Shown here: positions 14,501-23,822 of the stretch, one piece after another
Layout: each line of letters opens with the position of its first letter
Position numbering within the stretch: position 1 is the first letter of the stretch
NCBI RefSeq assembly: GCF_006335015.1
Contig: NZ_VDGT01000018.1
Span: 78,635-142,634 of the forward strand
Reading direction: 5' to 3'
DNA from: Streptomyces sedi
GTDB lineage: Bacteria > Actinomycetota > Actinomycetes > Streptomycetales > Streptomycetaceae
DNA length: 64,000 nucleotides
Notes under the pieces: generated by a model
Told to the model about the DNA's origin: nothing
Databases searched by the model: none
Seen by the model: only the letters and a program-made list of their open reading frames with translations
Position numbers and translations under genes: made by a program

Positions 14501-15916
14501 TCAGTAGGAGCGGCCCACCACGGCCAGCGTGCCGGGGGCGTCGTCCGAGGCCGGCACGGAGCCGTCCTCGGCGACCAGGCAGCGCACGGTGACGGCGTCC
14601 TCGGCCAGCCGCTTCTCGCCCTCGGCGCCGACCTCGGACCAGGGCAGCCGCGCCCAGCCGCCGGACTTCGCCGCCTCGGCGGCCTCCTCCAGGGTCCGCA
14701 CGTCGAAGGTGCGGCTCTCCCTGCGCTCACGCGACTGCCGCAGCAGCAGCTCCTGGTCCTCCTCCAGCGCGGTCGGGACCACGGTGGGCAGCGCGTCGAT
14801 CGCGACCGGCTCCTTGCCGCCCGGGATGCGCCGCGCCAGCATGGCGGTGCCGGCCTCCAGGTCACGCGGGCCGACCTCGACGCGGATCGGCACGCCCTTC
14901 AGCTCCCAGTCCACCGCGCGGCGGCCGAACGGGACGTCGGTGCGGTCGTCGACCTCGACGCGGACGCCGGCGGCGGCCAGCTGGGCGCCGATCTCACGGA
15001 CCCGCGTCACCACCGCGTCGTCGCCCTTGATCGCCAGCACGACGGCCTGGACGGCGGCGAGCCGCGGCGGCACCCGCAGCCCGTTGTCGTCGCCGTGCGA
15101 CATGATCAGGCCGCCGACCATGCGGGTCGAGGCGCCCCAGGAGGTCTGCCAGACCAGGTCGCGCTCGCCGTCCTTCCCGAGGAAGCGGGTGTCGAAGGCG
15201 CGCGCGAAGTTCTGTCCCAGCTCGTGGCTGGTGCCCATCTGGAGCGCCTTGCCGTCGGCCATCATGGCCTCCAGCGTCAGGGTGTTGATCGCGCCGGCGA
15301 AGCGCTCGGAGGGCGTCTTGCGGCCCAGCACGACGTCGATGCCCAGCACGTTGACCATCACGTCGGCGTAGACGTCGGTGTGGATCAGCGAGGCGAAGTC
15401 ACGGGCGTCCTCGTAGCTGGCGTGGGCGGTGTGGCCCTCCTGCCAGAGGAACTCGCTGGTGCGCAGGAAGACCCTCGGCCGCATCTCCCAACGGACCACG
15501 TTGGCCCACTGGTTGATCAGCAGCGGCAGGTCGCGGTAGCTCTGCACCCACTTCGCGAAGTACTCGTTGATGATGGTCTCGGAGGTGGGGCGGACGACCG
15601 CGGGCTCCTCCAGCTGCTTGCCGCCTCCGTGCGTGACCACGGCCAGCTCGGGGGCGAAGCCCTCGACGTGCTCGGCCTCCTTGGCCAGGTAGGACTGCGG
15701 GATCATCAGCGGGAAGTAGGCGTTGCGCGCGCCGGTCGCCTTGATCCGGGTGTCCAGCTCCGCCTGCATCCGCTCCCAGAGACCGTAGCCGTACGGTCGG
15801 ATGACCATGGTGCCGCGCACCGGCCCGTTGTCGGCCAGCTCGGCCTTGCTGATCACGTCCTGGTACCAGCGGGGGAAGTCCTCCGACTGGGGGGTGAGTA
15901 CGGGAGCCTTTGCCAT
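14501..15916 (-). CDS. proS: prolyl-tRNA synthetase, archaeal/eukaryotic type (ProS type 3)
   Basis: 471-aa class II aminoacyl-tRNA synthetase that charges tRNA-Pro. It lacks the insertion editing domain of bacterial-type ProRS and is shorter (about 470 against 565 aa). Motif 2 region (VVRPTSETIINEYFAKW, WEMRPRVFLRTSEFLWQEGHTAH) and the C-terminal Tyr (VGRSY), which enters the active site in the archaeal-type T. thermophilus enzyme, identify type 3. The Cys-rich zinc site of that C-terminal domain is mostly missing here (one Cys in VRCLV). It lies 67 bp after ffh on the same strand. Streptomyces normally also carry a bacterial-type proS elsewhere, so this may be a second copy. Confidence 0.92.
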   Translation of the reverse strand: MAKAPVLTPQSEDFPRWYQDVISKAELADNGPVRGTMVIRPYGYGLWERMQAELDTRIKATGARNAYFPLMIPQSYLAKEAEHVEGFAPELAVVTHGGGKQLEEPAVVRPTSETIINEYFAKWVQSYRDLPLLINQWANVVRWEMRPRVFLRTSEFLWQEGHTAHASYEDARDFASLIHTDVYADVMVNVLGIDVVLGRKTPSERFAGAINTLTLEAMMADGKALQMGTSHELGQNFARAFDTRFLGKDGERDLVWQTSWGASTRMVGGLIMSHGDDNGLRVPPRLAAVQAVVLAIKGDDAVVTRVREIGAQLAAAGVRVEVDDRTDVPFGRRAVDWELKGVPIRVEVGPRDLEAGTAMLARRIPGGKEPVAIDALPTVVPTALEEDQELLLRQSRERRESRTFDVRTLEEAAEAAKSGGWARLPWSEVGAEGEKRLAEDAVTVRCLVAEDGSVPASDDAPGTLAVVGRSY

Positions 15917-15983
15917 GGCGCAGATGGTACGGGGGAACGGGCCGAGAGCGTGAATCGGTTCTCCGGCCCGCTCCCCCGACGGG

Positions 15984-17534
15984 TCACTTCGGCGGGAGGA
16001 TGTCCCGGAACTCCTTGGGCAGTTCGAAGTTGCCCGGGTCCTGGCCGGCGCCCGGGATGCCGAAGGTGTCGCTCTCCTGGGAACGGCCGCCGGACTCCGC
16101 CTCGGCCTGACGCTTCATCGGGTTGCCCGAACGGCGCCTGCCCTTGGCCTTCTTCTGCTGCTTGCCCTTGCGCTTGCCGGCGCCGGGGCCGCCCATGCCC
16201 GGGATGCCGGGCATCCCGGGGACGCCGCCGCCCTGGGCCATCTTGGACATCATCTTGCGTGCCTCGAAGAACCGCTCCACCAGGCTCTTCACGGCGCTGA
16301 CGTCGACGCCGGAGCCCTTGGCGATGCGGGCCCTGCGCGAGCCGTTGATGATCTTCGGGTCGTCGCGCTCGGCCGGGGTCATCGACTTGATGATGGCGGC
16401 GGTGCGGTCCACCTCGCGCTCGTCCAGGTTGTTGATCTGGTCGCGCATCTGCCCCATGCCCGGCATCATCCCGAGCAGCTTGGAGATGGAGCCCATCTTG
16501 CGGACCTGCTCCATCTGGGACAGGAAGTCGTCGAGCGTGAACTCCTTCGGCCCCTTGGCCAGCTTGCTGGCGAGCTTCTCCGCCTCCTGCTGGCTGAAGG
16601 TGCGCTCGGCCTGCTCGATCAGGCTGAGCACGTCGCCCATGCCCAGGATGCGCGAGGCCATCCGGTCGGGGTGGAAGGCGTCGAACTCGTCGAGCTTCTC
16701 GCCGTTGGAGGCGAACATGATCTGGCGACCGGTGACCTGCGCGATCGACAGCGCGGCGCCGCCCCGGGCGTCGCCGTCGAGCTTGGAGAGGACCACGCCG
16801 TCGAAGCCGACGCCGTCCCGGAACGCCTCGGCGGTGGAGACGGCGTCCTGACCGATCATGGCGTCGACGACGAAGAGGATCTCGTCGGGGCTGACGGCGT
16901 CCCTGATGTCGGCGGCCTGCCGCATCAGCTCCTCGTCGATGCCCAGCCGGCCGGCGGTGTCGACGACCACCACGTCGTGCTGCTTGTCCCTGGCGAACGC
17001 CACGGAGTCCTGGGCGACCTTCACCGGGTCGCCGACGCCGTTGCCCGGCTCGGGGGCGAAGACCGCGACCTCGGCGCGCTCGGCGACGACGCTCAACTGG
17101 TTGACGGCGTTGGGGCGTTGCAGGTCGCAGGCGACCAGCAGCGGGGTGTGGCCCTGCTGCTTGAGCCAGCGGCCGAGCTTGCCGGCGAGGGTCGTCTTGC
17201 CGGCGCCCTGGAGGCCGGCGAGCATGATCACCGTCGGCGGGTTCTTGGCGAAGCGCAGCCGGCGGGTCTCACCGCCCAGGATGCCGACGAGCTCCTCGTT
17301 GACGATCTTGACGACCTGCTGGGCCGGGTTGAGCGCCTTGGAGACCTCGGCGCCCAGCGCGCGCTCCTTCACCTGCTTGATGAAGGCGCGCACCACGGGG
17401 AGGGCGACGTCCGCCTCCAGCAGGGCGATGCGGATCTCGCGTGCCGTGGCGTCGATGTCCGCCTCGCTCAGACGGCCCTTGCCCCTGAGGTTCTTGAACG
17501 TGGCCGCGAGGCGGTCGGAGAGTGTGTCGAACAC
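15984..17534 (-). CDS. ffh: signal recognition particle protein Ffh
   Basis: 516-aa SRP54 GTPase that binds signal sequences and 4.5S RNA and delivers ribosomes to FtsY. N domain residues 1-90, G domain with GLQGAGKTT near 107, DTAGR near 190 and TKLD-type SKLDGDARGG near 250, then the Met-rich M domain (MEQVRKMGSISKLLGMMPGMGQM, GSRRARIAKGSGV). The tail is Gly/Pro/Lys-rich. Start GTG 17534. ftsY, its receptor, lies 7 kb to the right. Confidence 0.97.
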   Translation of the reverse strand: MFDTLSDRLAATFKNLRGKGRLSEADIDATAREIRIALLEADVALPVVRAFIKQVKERALGAEVSKALNPAQQVVKIVNEELVGILGGETRRLRFAKNPPTVIMLAGLQGAGKTTLAGKLGRWLKQQGHTPLLVACDLQRPNAVNQLSVVAERAEVAVFAPEPGNGVGDPVKVAQDSVAFARDKQHDVVVVDTAGRLGIDEELMRQAADIRDAVSPDEILFVVDAMIGQDAVSTAEAFRDGVGFDGVVLSKLDGDARGGAALSIAQVTGRQIMFASNGEKLDEFDAFHPDRMASRILGMGDVLSLIEQAERTFSQQEAEKLASKLAKGPKEFTLDDFLSQMEQVRKMGSISKLLGMMPGMGQMRDQINNLDEREVDRTAAIIKSMTPAERDDPKIINGSRRARIAKGSGVDVSAVKSLVERFFEARKMMSKMAQGGGVPGMPGIPGMGGPGAGKRKGKQQKKAKGRRRSGNPMKRQAEAESGGRSQESDTFGIPGAGQDPGNFELPKEFRDILPPK

Positions 17535-17611
17535 GGCGCTGGCGAATCCTTACACGTCGGCGGGTCTGGTCGGCGGTGCCCTCCAGCGTATCCGCCCGGC
17601 GGGCGAAGGTG

Positions 17612-20068
17612 TCAGCCCGTGTGCGCACCGCTCTCGAAGGCGAGGGCGCGTTCCAGGTCGCGGGCCAGCTCGACGGCCTGTTCCGAGGGCAACGGCGCGC
17701 CGTCGGCCGTGGTGACGTAGAAGGCGTCGACGGCGTTGGCGCCCAGCGTGCTGACGTGCGCGCTGCGCACCCGGACGCCGGCTGTCTCCAGGGCGCTGCC
17801 GATGCGGTGCAGCAGTCCGGGGGCGTCCTGGGCGCGCACCTCGATGACGGTCGCCAGCCGGGAGCCGGCCGCCGCGACGGTCACCCGGGGCGGCGGCGCG
17901 GGGCTGGTGCGGCGCGGGCGGCGTTGGGCCGCCTCGCGCTCGGCGAGGCGGCGGCCGACGGCGAGCGAGCCGTCCAGGGCGCGGACCAGGTCGGCGCGGA
18001 GCCGTTCGGCCGTGGGCGGGGAGCCGTAGGCGGCGGTCACCCGCCACTCGAAGAGCAGTACCCGCCCGGCGCCGGCGGGGTCGTGGGCGTGCACCCTGGC
18101 GGTGCGCACGGCGAGCCGGTGCAGCGCGAGGACGCCGGCGACGGCGGGCAGCAGCCCGGGGCGTTCGGGGAGGGCGATGTCCAGCCGGACGCCGACCGGG
18201 GCCTGCGACTCGTCGTCCTCGGCGTCCTCGGTGCTCTCGGCGTTCTCGGCGCGCAGCGCGAGCGAGGGGGCGCCGGTGCGGAGCGCCTCGACGGCCAGCC
18301 GTTCGGCGGCGGCGGAGGGGCCGGGCTCGGCGGGGGGCGGGGGGCCCTCGCCGAGGCGGGCGGCGACGCGCGCGACCAGCCCGGCGACCAGCGAGGCGCG
18401 CCAACGTGACCAGGCGGCGGGGCCGGTCGCCAGCGCGTCGGCCTCGGTGAGGGCGTGCAGCAGTTCCAGGGTGAGCGGGTCGCGCACCGCGTCGACGACG
18501 GGCGTGAGCGTCGCCGGGTCGTCGAGGTCGCGGCGGGTCGCGGTCTCGACCAGCAGCAGATGGTGGCGGACCAGGGTGGCGAGGGTCTCGGTGTCGGCCG
18601 TGTCGAAGCCGATCCTCGTCGCCATGTCCCTGGCGATGGTCTCGCCGACCACGCTGTGGTCGCCCGGCCAGCCCTTGCCCATGTCGTGCAGGAGCGCCGC
18701 CACCAGCAGCAGGTCGGGGCGGCGCACCCGGCGGGTGAGCGCGGCGGCCCGCACGGCCGTCTCGACGAGGTGGCGGTCGACGGTCCAGCGGTGCACGGGG
18801 TTGCGCTGGGGGCGGCAGCGGACGCGTTCCCAGTCGGGCAGCAGCCGGGTGACCAGCCCGCCGGACTCCAGCGCCTCCCAGACCGGGACGGTGTCGGGCC
18901 CGGCGCCGAGCAGCGTGACCAGCTGCTCGCGCGCCTCGGCCGGCCAGGGCACGGGCAGCGCGGCCGGGCGGGCGGCCAGCGCGGCGACCGCCGGCGGCGC
19001 CAGCGGCAGGCCGGCCTCGGCCGCGGCAGCCGCGGCGCGCAGCGCGAGCACCGGGTCGCGGTCGGGCCTGGCCGCACGGGCCAGGACCACCTCGCCGTCC
19101 TGCGCCACCACGCCGTCGGCGAGCGGAACGCGGCGCTCGGCGGGCGCCGCGCGCCGGCCGACGCGCCGGCGCGCGGTGCGGGCGCGCAGTACCCGGCCGA
19201 CCTCGCGCCAGGTGACGTCGGAGGCGTAGGAGATGGTGCGGCCCGCCTCGTAGACGCGGCGCAGCAGGCTCTCCGCGTCCAGCGCGCCGAGCGCGGTCGC
19301 CACCTGGTCCTGGTCCTGGAGGGCGAGCCGTTCGGTGGCGCGGCCGGTGGCCAGGTGCAGGGCGTCGCGCACGTCGAGCAGGGTGGCGCGGGCCGTCTCA
19401 AGTCCCTGGCGCGGGGCGTCGGCGAGCCAGGAGGCGGCGACGGCGCGCAGCGCTGTGGTGTCCCGCAGCCCGCCTGCCGCCTCCTTGAGGTCGGGTTCCA
19501 GCAGGTGGGGCAGTTCGCCGTGGCGCGCCGCCCGTTCCAGGCCGAGCTCCCGGAGCTCGGGGAGGCGCGTGTGGGCCTCGGAGCGCCACCGGCCGAGGAG
19601 TTCGGCGCGCAGCTCGGCGGTGAGCGCGGCGTCGCCGGCGAGGTGGCGGGCGTCGAGCAGCCCCAGCTGCACCCGGAGGTCGTCGGCGGCCGTGGCACGG
19701 GCCTGCGCCGGCGTGCGCACGGAGTGGTCGAGGGCCAGGCCCAGGTCCCACACCGGGTACCAGAGGCCGTCGGCGACGGCCGCGATCTCCCGGGGGCTCG
19801 CCTTGCCGTCGTGCAGCAGGAGGAGGTCGAGGTCGCTGCGCGGGGAGAGTTCGCCTCGGCCGTAGCCGCCGACGGCGACCAGGGCGACCCGTCCGGCGTG
19901 GGGCTGGGCGCGCAGCAGCCCGGCGAGCCAGTCGTCGGTGAGGCGGGCGAGCTCCGAACGACGGGCGGGCCCGGGCCGCGCCTCCTGCTGGAGGAGGCGC
20001 AGCCGGGCCGAGGCGTAGCCGCCGTCCTGCCCCTCGTGCTCGCCCGTGGTGGGGGTGGGGGCCGTCAT
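17612..20068 (-). CDS. glnD: PII uridylyltransferase / bifunctional GlnD
   Basis: 818-aa nucleotidyltransferase that modifies the PII protein according to nitrogen state; in Streptomyces the group transferred to GlnK is adenylyl. Nucleotidyltransferase motif GGYGRGELSPRSDLDLL near residues 67-83, HD domain LLHDMGKG near 460 (demodification), two ACT domains near 626-700 and 742-810 (glutamine sensing). ATG 20068 (MTAPTPTTGEHEG) begins the protein; the frame is open further upstream. It follows glnK by 32 bp. Confidence 0.95.
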   Translation of the reverse strand: MTAPTPTTGEHEGQDGGYASARLRLLQQEARPGPARRSELARLTDDWLAGLLRAQPHAGRVALVAVGGYGRGELSPRSDLDLLLLHDGKASPREIAAVADGLWYPVWDLGLALDHSVRTPAQARATAADDLRVQLGLLDARHLAGDAALTAELRAELLGRWRSEAHTRLPELRELGLERAARHGELPHLLEPDLKEAAGGLRDTTALRAVAASWLADAPRQGLETARATLLDVRDALHLATGRATERLALQDQDQVATALGALDAESLLRRVYEAGRTISYASDVTWREVGRVLRARTARRRVGRRAAPAERRVPLADGVVAQDGEVVLARAARPDRDPVLALRAAAAAAEAGLPLAPPAVAALAARPAALPVPWPAEAREQLVTLLGAGPDTVPVWEALESGGLVTRLLPDWERVRCRPQRNPVHRWTVDRHLVETAVRAAALTRRVRRPDLLLVAALLHDMGKGWPGDHSVVGETIARDMATRIGFDTADTETLATLVRHHLLLVETATRRDLDDPATLTPVVDAVRDPLTLELLHALTEADALATGPAAWSRWRASLVAGLVARVAARLGEGPPPPAEPGPSAAAERLAVEALRTGAPSLALRAENAESTEDAEDDESQAPVGVRLDIALPERPGLLPAVAGVLALHRLAVRTARVHAHDPAGAGRVLLFEWRVTAAYGSPPTAERLRADLVRALDGSLAVGRRLAEREAAQRRPRRTSPAPPPRVTVAAAGSRLATVIEVRAQDAPGLLHRIGSALETAGVRVRSAHVSTLGANAVDAFYVTTADGAPLPSEQAVELARDLERALAFESGAHTG

Positions 20069-20100
20069 GCGGTGCCTGCTTCCGTGGGGTGCGGGGGGGT

Positions 20101-20439
20101 TCAGAGGGCGTCGGGGCCGCGTTCCCCGGTGCGGACCCGGACGGCGGTGTCGACGGGGAGGGTCCACACCTTCCCGTCGCCGATCTTGCCGGTCCTGGCG
20201 GCCTTGACCACGACGTCGACGAGCTGGTCGGCGTCGTCGTCCTCGACCAGGATCTCGACGCGCACCTTGGGCACCAGGTCGACGGTGTACTCCGCGCCCC
20301 GGTAGACCTCGGTGTGGCCGCGCTGGCGGCCGTAGCCGTTGGCCTCCGTGACGGTCAGGCCCTGGACTCCGAACGCCTGGAGGGCCTCCTTGACCTCGTC
20401 GAGCTGGTGCGGCTTGATCACCGCGACGATGAGCTTCAT
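20101..20439 (-). CDS. glnK: nitrogen regulatory PII protein GlnK
   Basis: 112-aa PII trimer subunit that senses 2-oxoglutarate and ATP/ADP and binds AmtB. The T-loop carries the modifiable Tyr in YRGAEYTVDLVPK (about residue 51); the C-terminal signature KIGDGKVWTLPVD is present. ATG 20439 overlaps the amtB stop by 4 nt (ATGA), the classic amtB-glnK coupling. glnD follows. Confidence 0.97.
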   Translation of the reverse strand: MKLIVAVIKPHQLDEVKEALQAFGVQGLTVTEANGYGRQRGHTEVYRGAEYTVDLVPKVRVEILVEDDDADQLVDVVVKAARTGKIGDGKVWTLPVDTAVRVRTGERGPDAL

Positions 20440-21710
20440 GCGTCCACCTTCTTCTGACCGGCCGCCCTGTCGGCGGGCGCGGTGACCGTGCTGCCGGCGA
20501 CCGTTCCTGAGCCCGCCTGGCTGAAGTCGTAGCCGGTCTCCGCGTGGTACGCCAGGTCGAGGCCGGCGGTCTCGTCCTCCTCGGAGGCGCGGAACCCGAC
20601 GGTGCGCTGGAGGAGTTGGGCGATCAGATAGGTGACGACGAAGGAGTAGGCCATCACCGCGACGGCGCCCAGCGCCTGCTTGCCGAACTGCTCGAACCCG
20701 GCGCCCTCGGTGGCCAGGAAGCCGACCAGCAGGGTGCCGACCACGCCGCCGACCAGGTGGACGCCGACGACGTCGAGGGAGTCGTCGAAGCCCAGCTTGA
20801 ACTTCCAGCTGACGGCCCAGGCGCAGAGCGCGCCGGCCACCAGGCCGATGAGGATGGCGCCCATCGGGTTGACGTTGGCTCCGGAGGGGGTGATCGCGAC
20901 CAGGCCGGCGATGGCGCCCGAGGCGGCGCCGAGCGTGGTGAACGCGCCGTGCCGCAGGCGCTCGTAGACCAGCCAGCCGACGACGGCGGCGCCGGTGGCG
21001 ACCTGGGTGTTGAGCGCCATCATGGCGGCGGGCGAGCCGGAGCCGGTGGTCAGGGCGGAGCCGGCGTTGAAGCCGAACCAGCCGAACCACAGCAGTGCGG
21101 CGCCGAGCAGCACCATCGGCAGGTTGTGCGGGCGCATCGGGTCACGCTTGAAGCCGACCCGCTTGCCCACGACGAGAACGGCGGCCAGCGCGCCGGCGCC
21201 GGCGTTGATGTGCACGGCGGTACCGCCGGCGAAGTCGATCACGCCCTGGTTGAACAGCCACCCCTCGTCGGCGGCCCAGACCCAGTGGGCGACCGGGAAG
21301 TAGACCACGGTGACCCAGAGCGCGACGAACAGCGCCCAGGTGCCGAACTTCACCCGGTCCGCCAGGGCGCCGCTCATCAGCGCGGGGGTGAGCACCGCGA
21401 ACATCAGCTGGAACGCGATGAACGCGACCAGCTCGCCCTGGTCGACGGAGATGTCCCGCAGCCCGATGAAGTCCAGGTTCCCGATGACCGGACTGGTGCC
21501 GCCGAAGGCGAGGCTGTAGCCGTAGAGGACCCACAGCAGGCTGACGATGCCGAGCGAGATGAACGACATCATCAGCATGTTCAGCGCGCTCTTGACCCTG
21601 ACCATGCCGCCGTAGAAGAAGGCGAGGCCAGGGGTCATGAGCATCACCATCGCGGCACATATCACCACGTAGGCGACGTTTGTTGCGGACAAGGCTTCTT
21701 CAGGACTCAC
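20436..21710 (-). CDS. amtB: ammonium transporter AmtB
   Basis: 424-aa integral membrane ammonium channel with about 11 transmembrane helices. Signature LTPGLAFFYGG-like segment (MTPGLAFFYGGMVR), DFAGGTAVHINAG with a pore His, and GVHLVGGVVGTLL with the second pore His. Start GTG 21710 (VSPEEALSATNVAYVV) chosen; the open frame upstream is non-coding leader. The operon amtB-glnK-glnD is the standard Streptomyces nitrogen unit and has a GlnR box about 75-110 bp upstream. Confidence 0.96.
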   Translation of the reverse strand: MSPEEALSATNVAYVVICAAMVMLMTPGLAFFYGGMVRVKSALNMLMMSFISLGIVSLLWVLYGYSLAFGGTSPVIGNLDFIGLRDISVDQGELVAFIAFQLMFAVLTPALMSGALADRVKFGTWALFVALWVTVVYFPVAHWVWAADEGWLFNQGVIDFAGGTAVHINAGAGALAAVLVVGKRVGFKRDPMRPHNLPMVLLGAALLWFGWFGFNAGSALTTGSGSPAAMMALNTQVATGAAVVGWLVYERLRHGAFTTLGAASGAIAGLVAITPSGANVNPMGAILIGLVAGALCAWAVSWKFKLGFDDSLDVVGVHLVGGVVGTLLVGFLATEGAGFEQFGKQALGAVAVMAYSFVVTYLIAQLLQRTVGFRASEEDETAGLDLAYHAETGYDFSQAGSGTVAGSTVTAPADRAAGQKKVDA

Positions 21711-21783
21711 GGTGGACTTCTCCTCACGCGTACGACCGGTGCGGGGGGTCGGTTCGGGATACGCCACAGAGTTCCCAGGAGGG

Positions 21784-21821
21784 GTTTCCTTCGATGCCGC
21801 GCCGTGTTTCACGGGCGTGAC
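21784..21821 (-). promoter_or_regulatory. GlnR box upstream of amtB
   Basis: On the minus strand the order is GTCAC, 6 nt, GAAAC, 6 nt, CGGCA, 6 nt, GAAAC. This is the a-site/b-site pattern described for Streptomyces GlnR (GTnAC-n6-GAAAC, twice), with exact spacing and only the second a-site degenerate. It lies 74 bp before the amtB start and should activate the operon in nitrogen limitation. Confidence 0.8.
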
Positions 21822-22015
21822 GATGCCCACGCGTGGGTTACGCGCCCATGAAGCGGGCGTGCGGACCCACCGGGCGGGGGCACAGTGGTCCTCGCCGGCG
21901 GCAGCGGGACAAGAGGAAACCGGCCGTGCCCGGGGAGCCACCCGGGTGACCTGGCGGGGGAGCCGAGTCGGGCTGTCGGGGTGGCGGGCACGGCCGGTGT
22001 CGTGGGGGCAGTCGC

Positions 22016-23527
22016 TCAGCCCGCCCGGCTGGTCTCCCGTTCCGGCAGCTCCACCGTGAGCCGCTCGGCGAGCCCGGCGGCGGCCCGCAGCTCGCCGTGT
22101 TCCCTGCGGACGGCGGCCAGCGTCGTGCGCAACCGGTTCGAGACCCGCTCGGAACGCAGCCGACTCGCCAGCTCCAGCGCCCGCTCGGTCAGCCGCACGC
22201 ACTCCTCGGGCTCACGCGCCAGCAGGTGCACGGTGGCCATGCCGATCAGCGCCAGTGCATACGATCGCTGGTGGCTGAGGTGGGGCCGGCGCTCGCTGTC
22301 CTCGGCGAAGCCGGCGACGGCCTCCTCCATCAGTGGCCGCGCGCGGCTGACGTAGGTCGGGCTGCGGCCGGCGACATAGGCCAGGTCGCGGTAGGAGTGC
22401 GCGTTCTCGGCGCACAGCTCGGCGCGGGTGAAGAAGTCCAGCCACGCCGGATCCCCGTCGTCCGGGGCGCTCTCGGCGAACGCGTCCTCGGCCAGCCGCA
22501 CCGCGCGGTGGCAGCGCGGCGGCTGCCCGAGGGAGGCGTGGGCCCTGGCCTCCAGCGCGTACAGCAGCGCCTGGGTGCGCGGCGTCGCCTGCTCCCTGCT
22601 GCCGTACTGGGCCAGGTGCACCAGCTCCAACGCGTCCTCGGGGCGCCCCAGATGGATCATCTGCCGGCTCATCTGCGAGAGGACGTACGCGCCGAGCGGC
22701 CGGTCCTCCGCCTCCTTCGCGGCGTGCAGCGCCAGCACGAAGTACTTCTGCGCGGTGGGCTGGAGCCCGATGTCGTAGCTCATCCAGCCGGCCAGGTCGG
22801 CCAGTTCGGCGGTGACGCCGAAGAGGCGGCGCCGCACCGCCGGCGGGTGCGCCGACTCCTGGAGCAGCTCGGTGACCTCGTGGAGCTGCCCGACCACCGC
22901 CTTGCGGCGCAGCCCGCCACCGCACTGGGCGTCCCAGACGCGGAACTGCGCGGTGGTGGTGGCGAGTTGGTCGAGCCCGGCGCGGCTGACGCCTGCCGGG
23001 CCCGGCATCCGGGCGGCGGCCGGGGCCGCGCCGGGTGGCGGCGCGCCCTCCGGGGCGGCGGGGGTGGGCACCAGCCAACGCTGCATGGGCTCGATCAGCG
23101 AGGTGCCGGCCGCCATGGTCAACGAGGTGCCGAGGAAGCCGCGCCGCCCGAGCATCAGGTCGCTGCGGGAGAACTCGTTGATCAGCTCGATCGTCTGGCC
23201 GCCGGCCCACGGCAGGTCGACGCCGGAGGCCGCCGCGGCCTGCGGGGTCATGCGCAGCCCGAGGTCCTCCACGCTGACCACGCAGCCGAAACGTTCGGAG
23301 AACAGCTCGGAGAGGATGCGCGGTATCGGCTCACGCGGCTGTTCGCCGTCGAGCCAACGCCGCACCCGCGAGGTGTCGGTGCTGACATGGTGCGCGCCCA
23401 GCTGTCTGGCCCGCCTGTTCACCTGTCTCGCCAGCTCGCCCTTGGACCAGCCACTGCGGTGGAACCACGACGTCAGCCGTTCGTTCGGCCGCCTGACGGG
23501 ATTGCCGCCGCTGCCGTTGCCGCCCAC
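22016..23527 (-). CDS. nsdA: NsdA, negative regulator of differentiation and antibiotic production
   Basis: 503-aa cytoplasmic protein matching Streptomyces NsdA, whose loss increases sporulation and antibiotic production. N-terminal DNA-binding-like part (SWFHRSGWSKGELARQVNRRARQLGAHH split around residue 30, RVRRWLDGEQPREPIP) and a long TPR-like helical region (residues 200-490). Location next to amtB agrees with S. coelicolor. Start: the frame opens at ATG 23578, but the first 17 codons have many A/T third positions, unlike the rest; GTG 23527, preceded by GGAG at 7 nt, is preferred. Confidence 0.88.
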   Translation of the reverse strand: MGGNGSGGNPVRRPNERLTSWFHRSGWSKGELARQVNRRARQLGAHHVSTDTSRVRRWLDGEQPREPIPRILSELFSERFGCVVSVEDLGLRMTPQAAAASGVDLPWAGGQTIELINEFSRSDLMLGRRGFLGTSLTMAAGTSLIEPMQRWLVPTPAAPEGAPPPGAAPAAARMPGPAGVSRAGLDQLATTTAQFRVWDAQCGGGLRRKAVVGQLHEVTELLQESAHPPAVRRRLFGVTAELADLAGWMSYDIGLQPTAQKYFVLALHAAKEAEDRPLGAYVLSQMSRQMIHLGRPEDALELVHLAQYGSREQATPRTQALLYALEARAHASLGQPPRCHRAVRLAEDAFAESAPDDGDPAWLDFFTRAELCAENAHSYRDLAYVAGRSPTYVSRARPLMEEAVAGFAEDSERRPHLSHQRSYALALIGMATVHLLAREPEECVRLTERALELASRLRSERVSNRLRTTLAAVRREHGELRAAAGLAERLTVELPERETSRAG

Positions 23528-23822
23528 GCTTACGCTCCGATCCCGGATCTCTCTGCCCTGACGGGGTCCTGCTGACATCCCGTCTACGATGCACCGAAAG
23601 TAATCCTACGATCACGCGCGTGACGAGGCCGCCACCGCAATCGCCACCATTCGCCACCCCTCACCGGTGATCCTGCCGTCCACCTCGCACGATTCACTGG
23701 TACGCACGCCGCTCGACGAGAAGCGGAGCGAAGCATTCACGGGGCGCACGACGGGAGTTGTGCGCCCCGGGCGCCGCCGGCGAGGGCCGTAACCTCGGCA
23801 GACCAGACCCGTTGGAGTGTGC

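Noticed and set aside
14480..16300. Long plus-strand frame opposite proS and ffh
   Set aside because: Antisense shadow of two well-identified genes; no start signal or family motif.
18455..20305. Long plus-strand frame opposite glnD and glnK
   Set aside because: Same antisense artefact; low-complexity Gly/Val/Arg translation.
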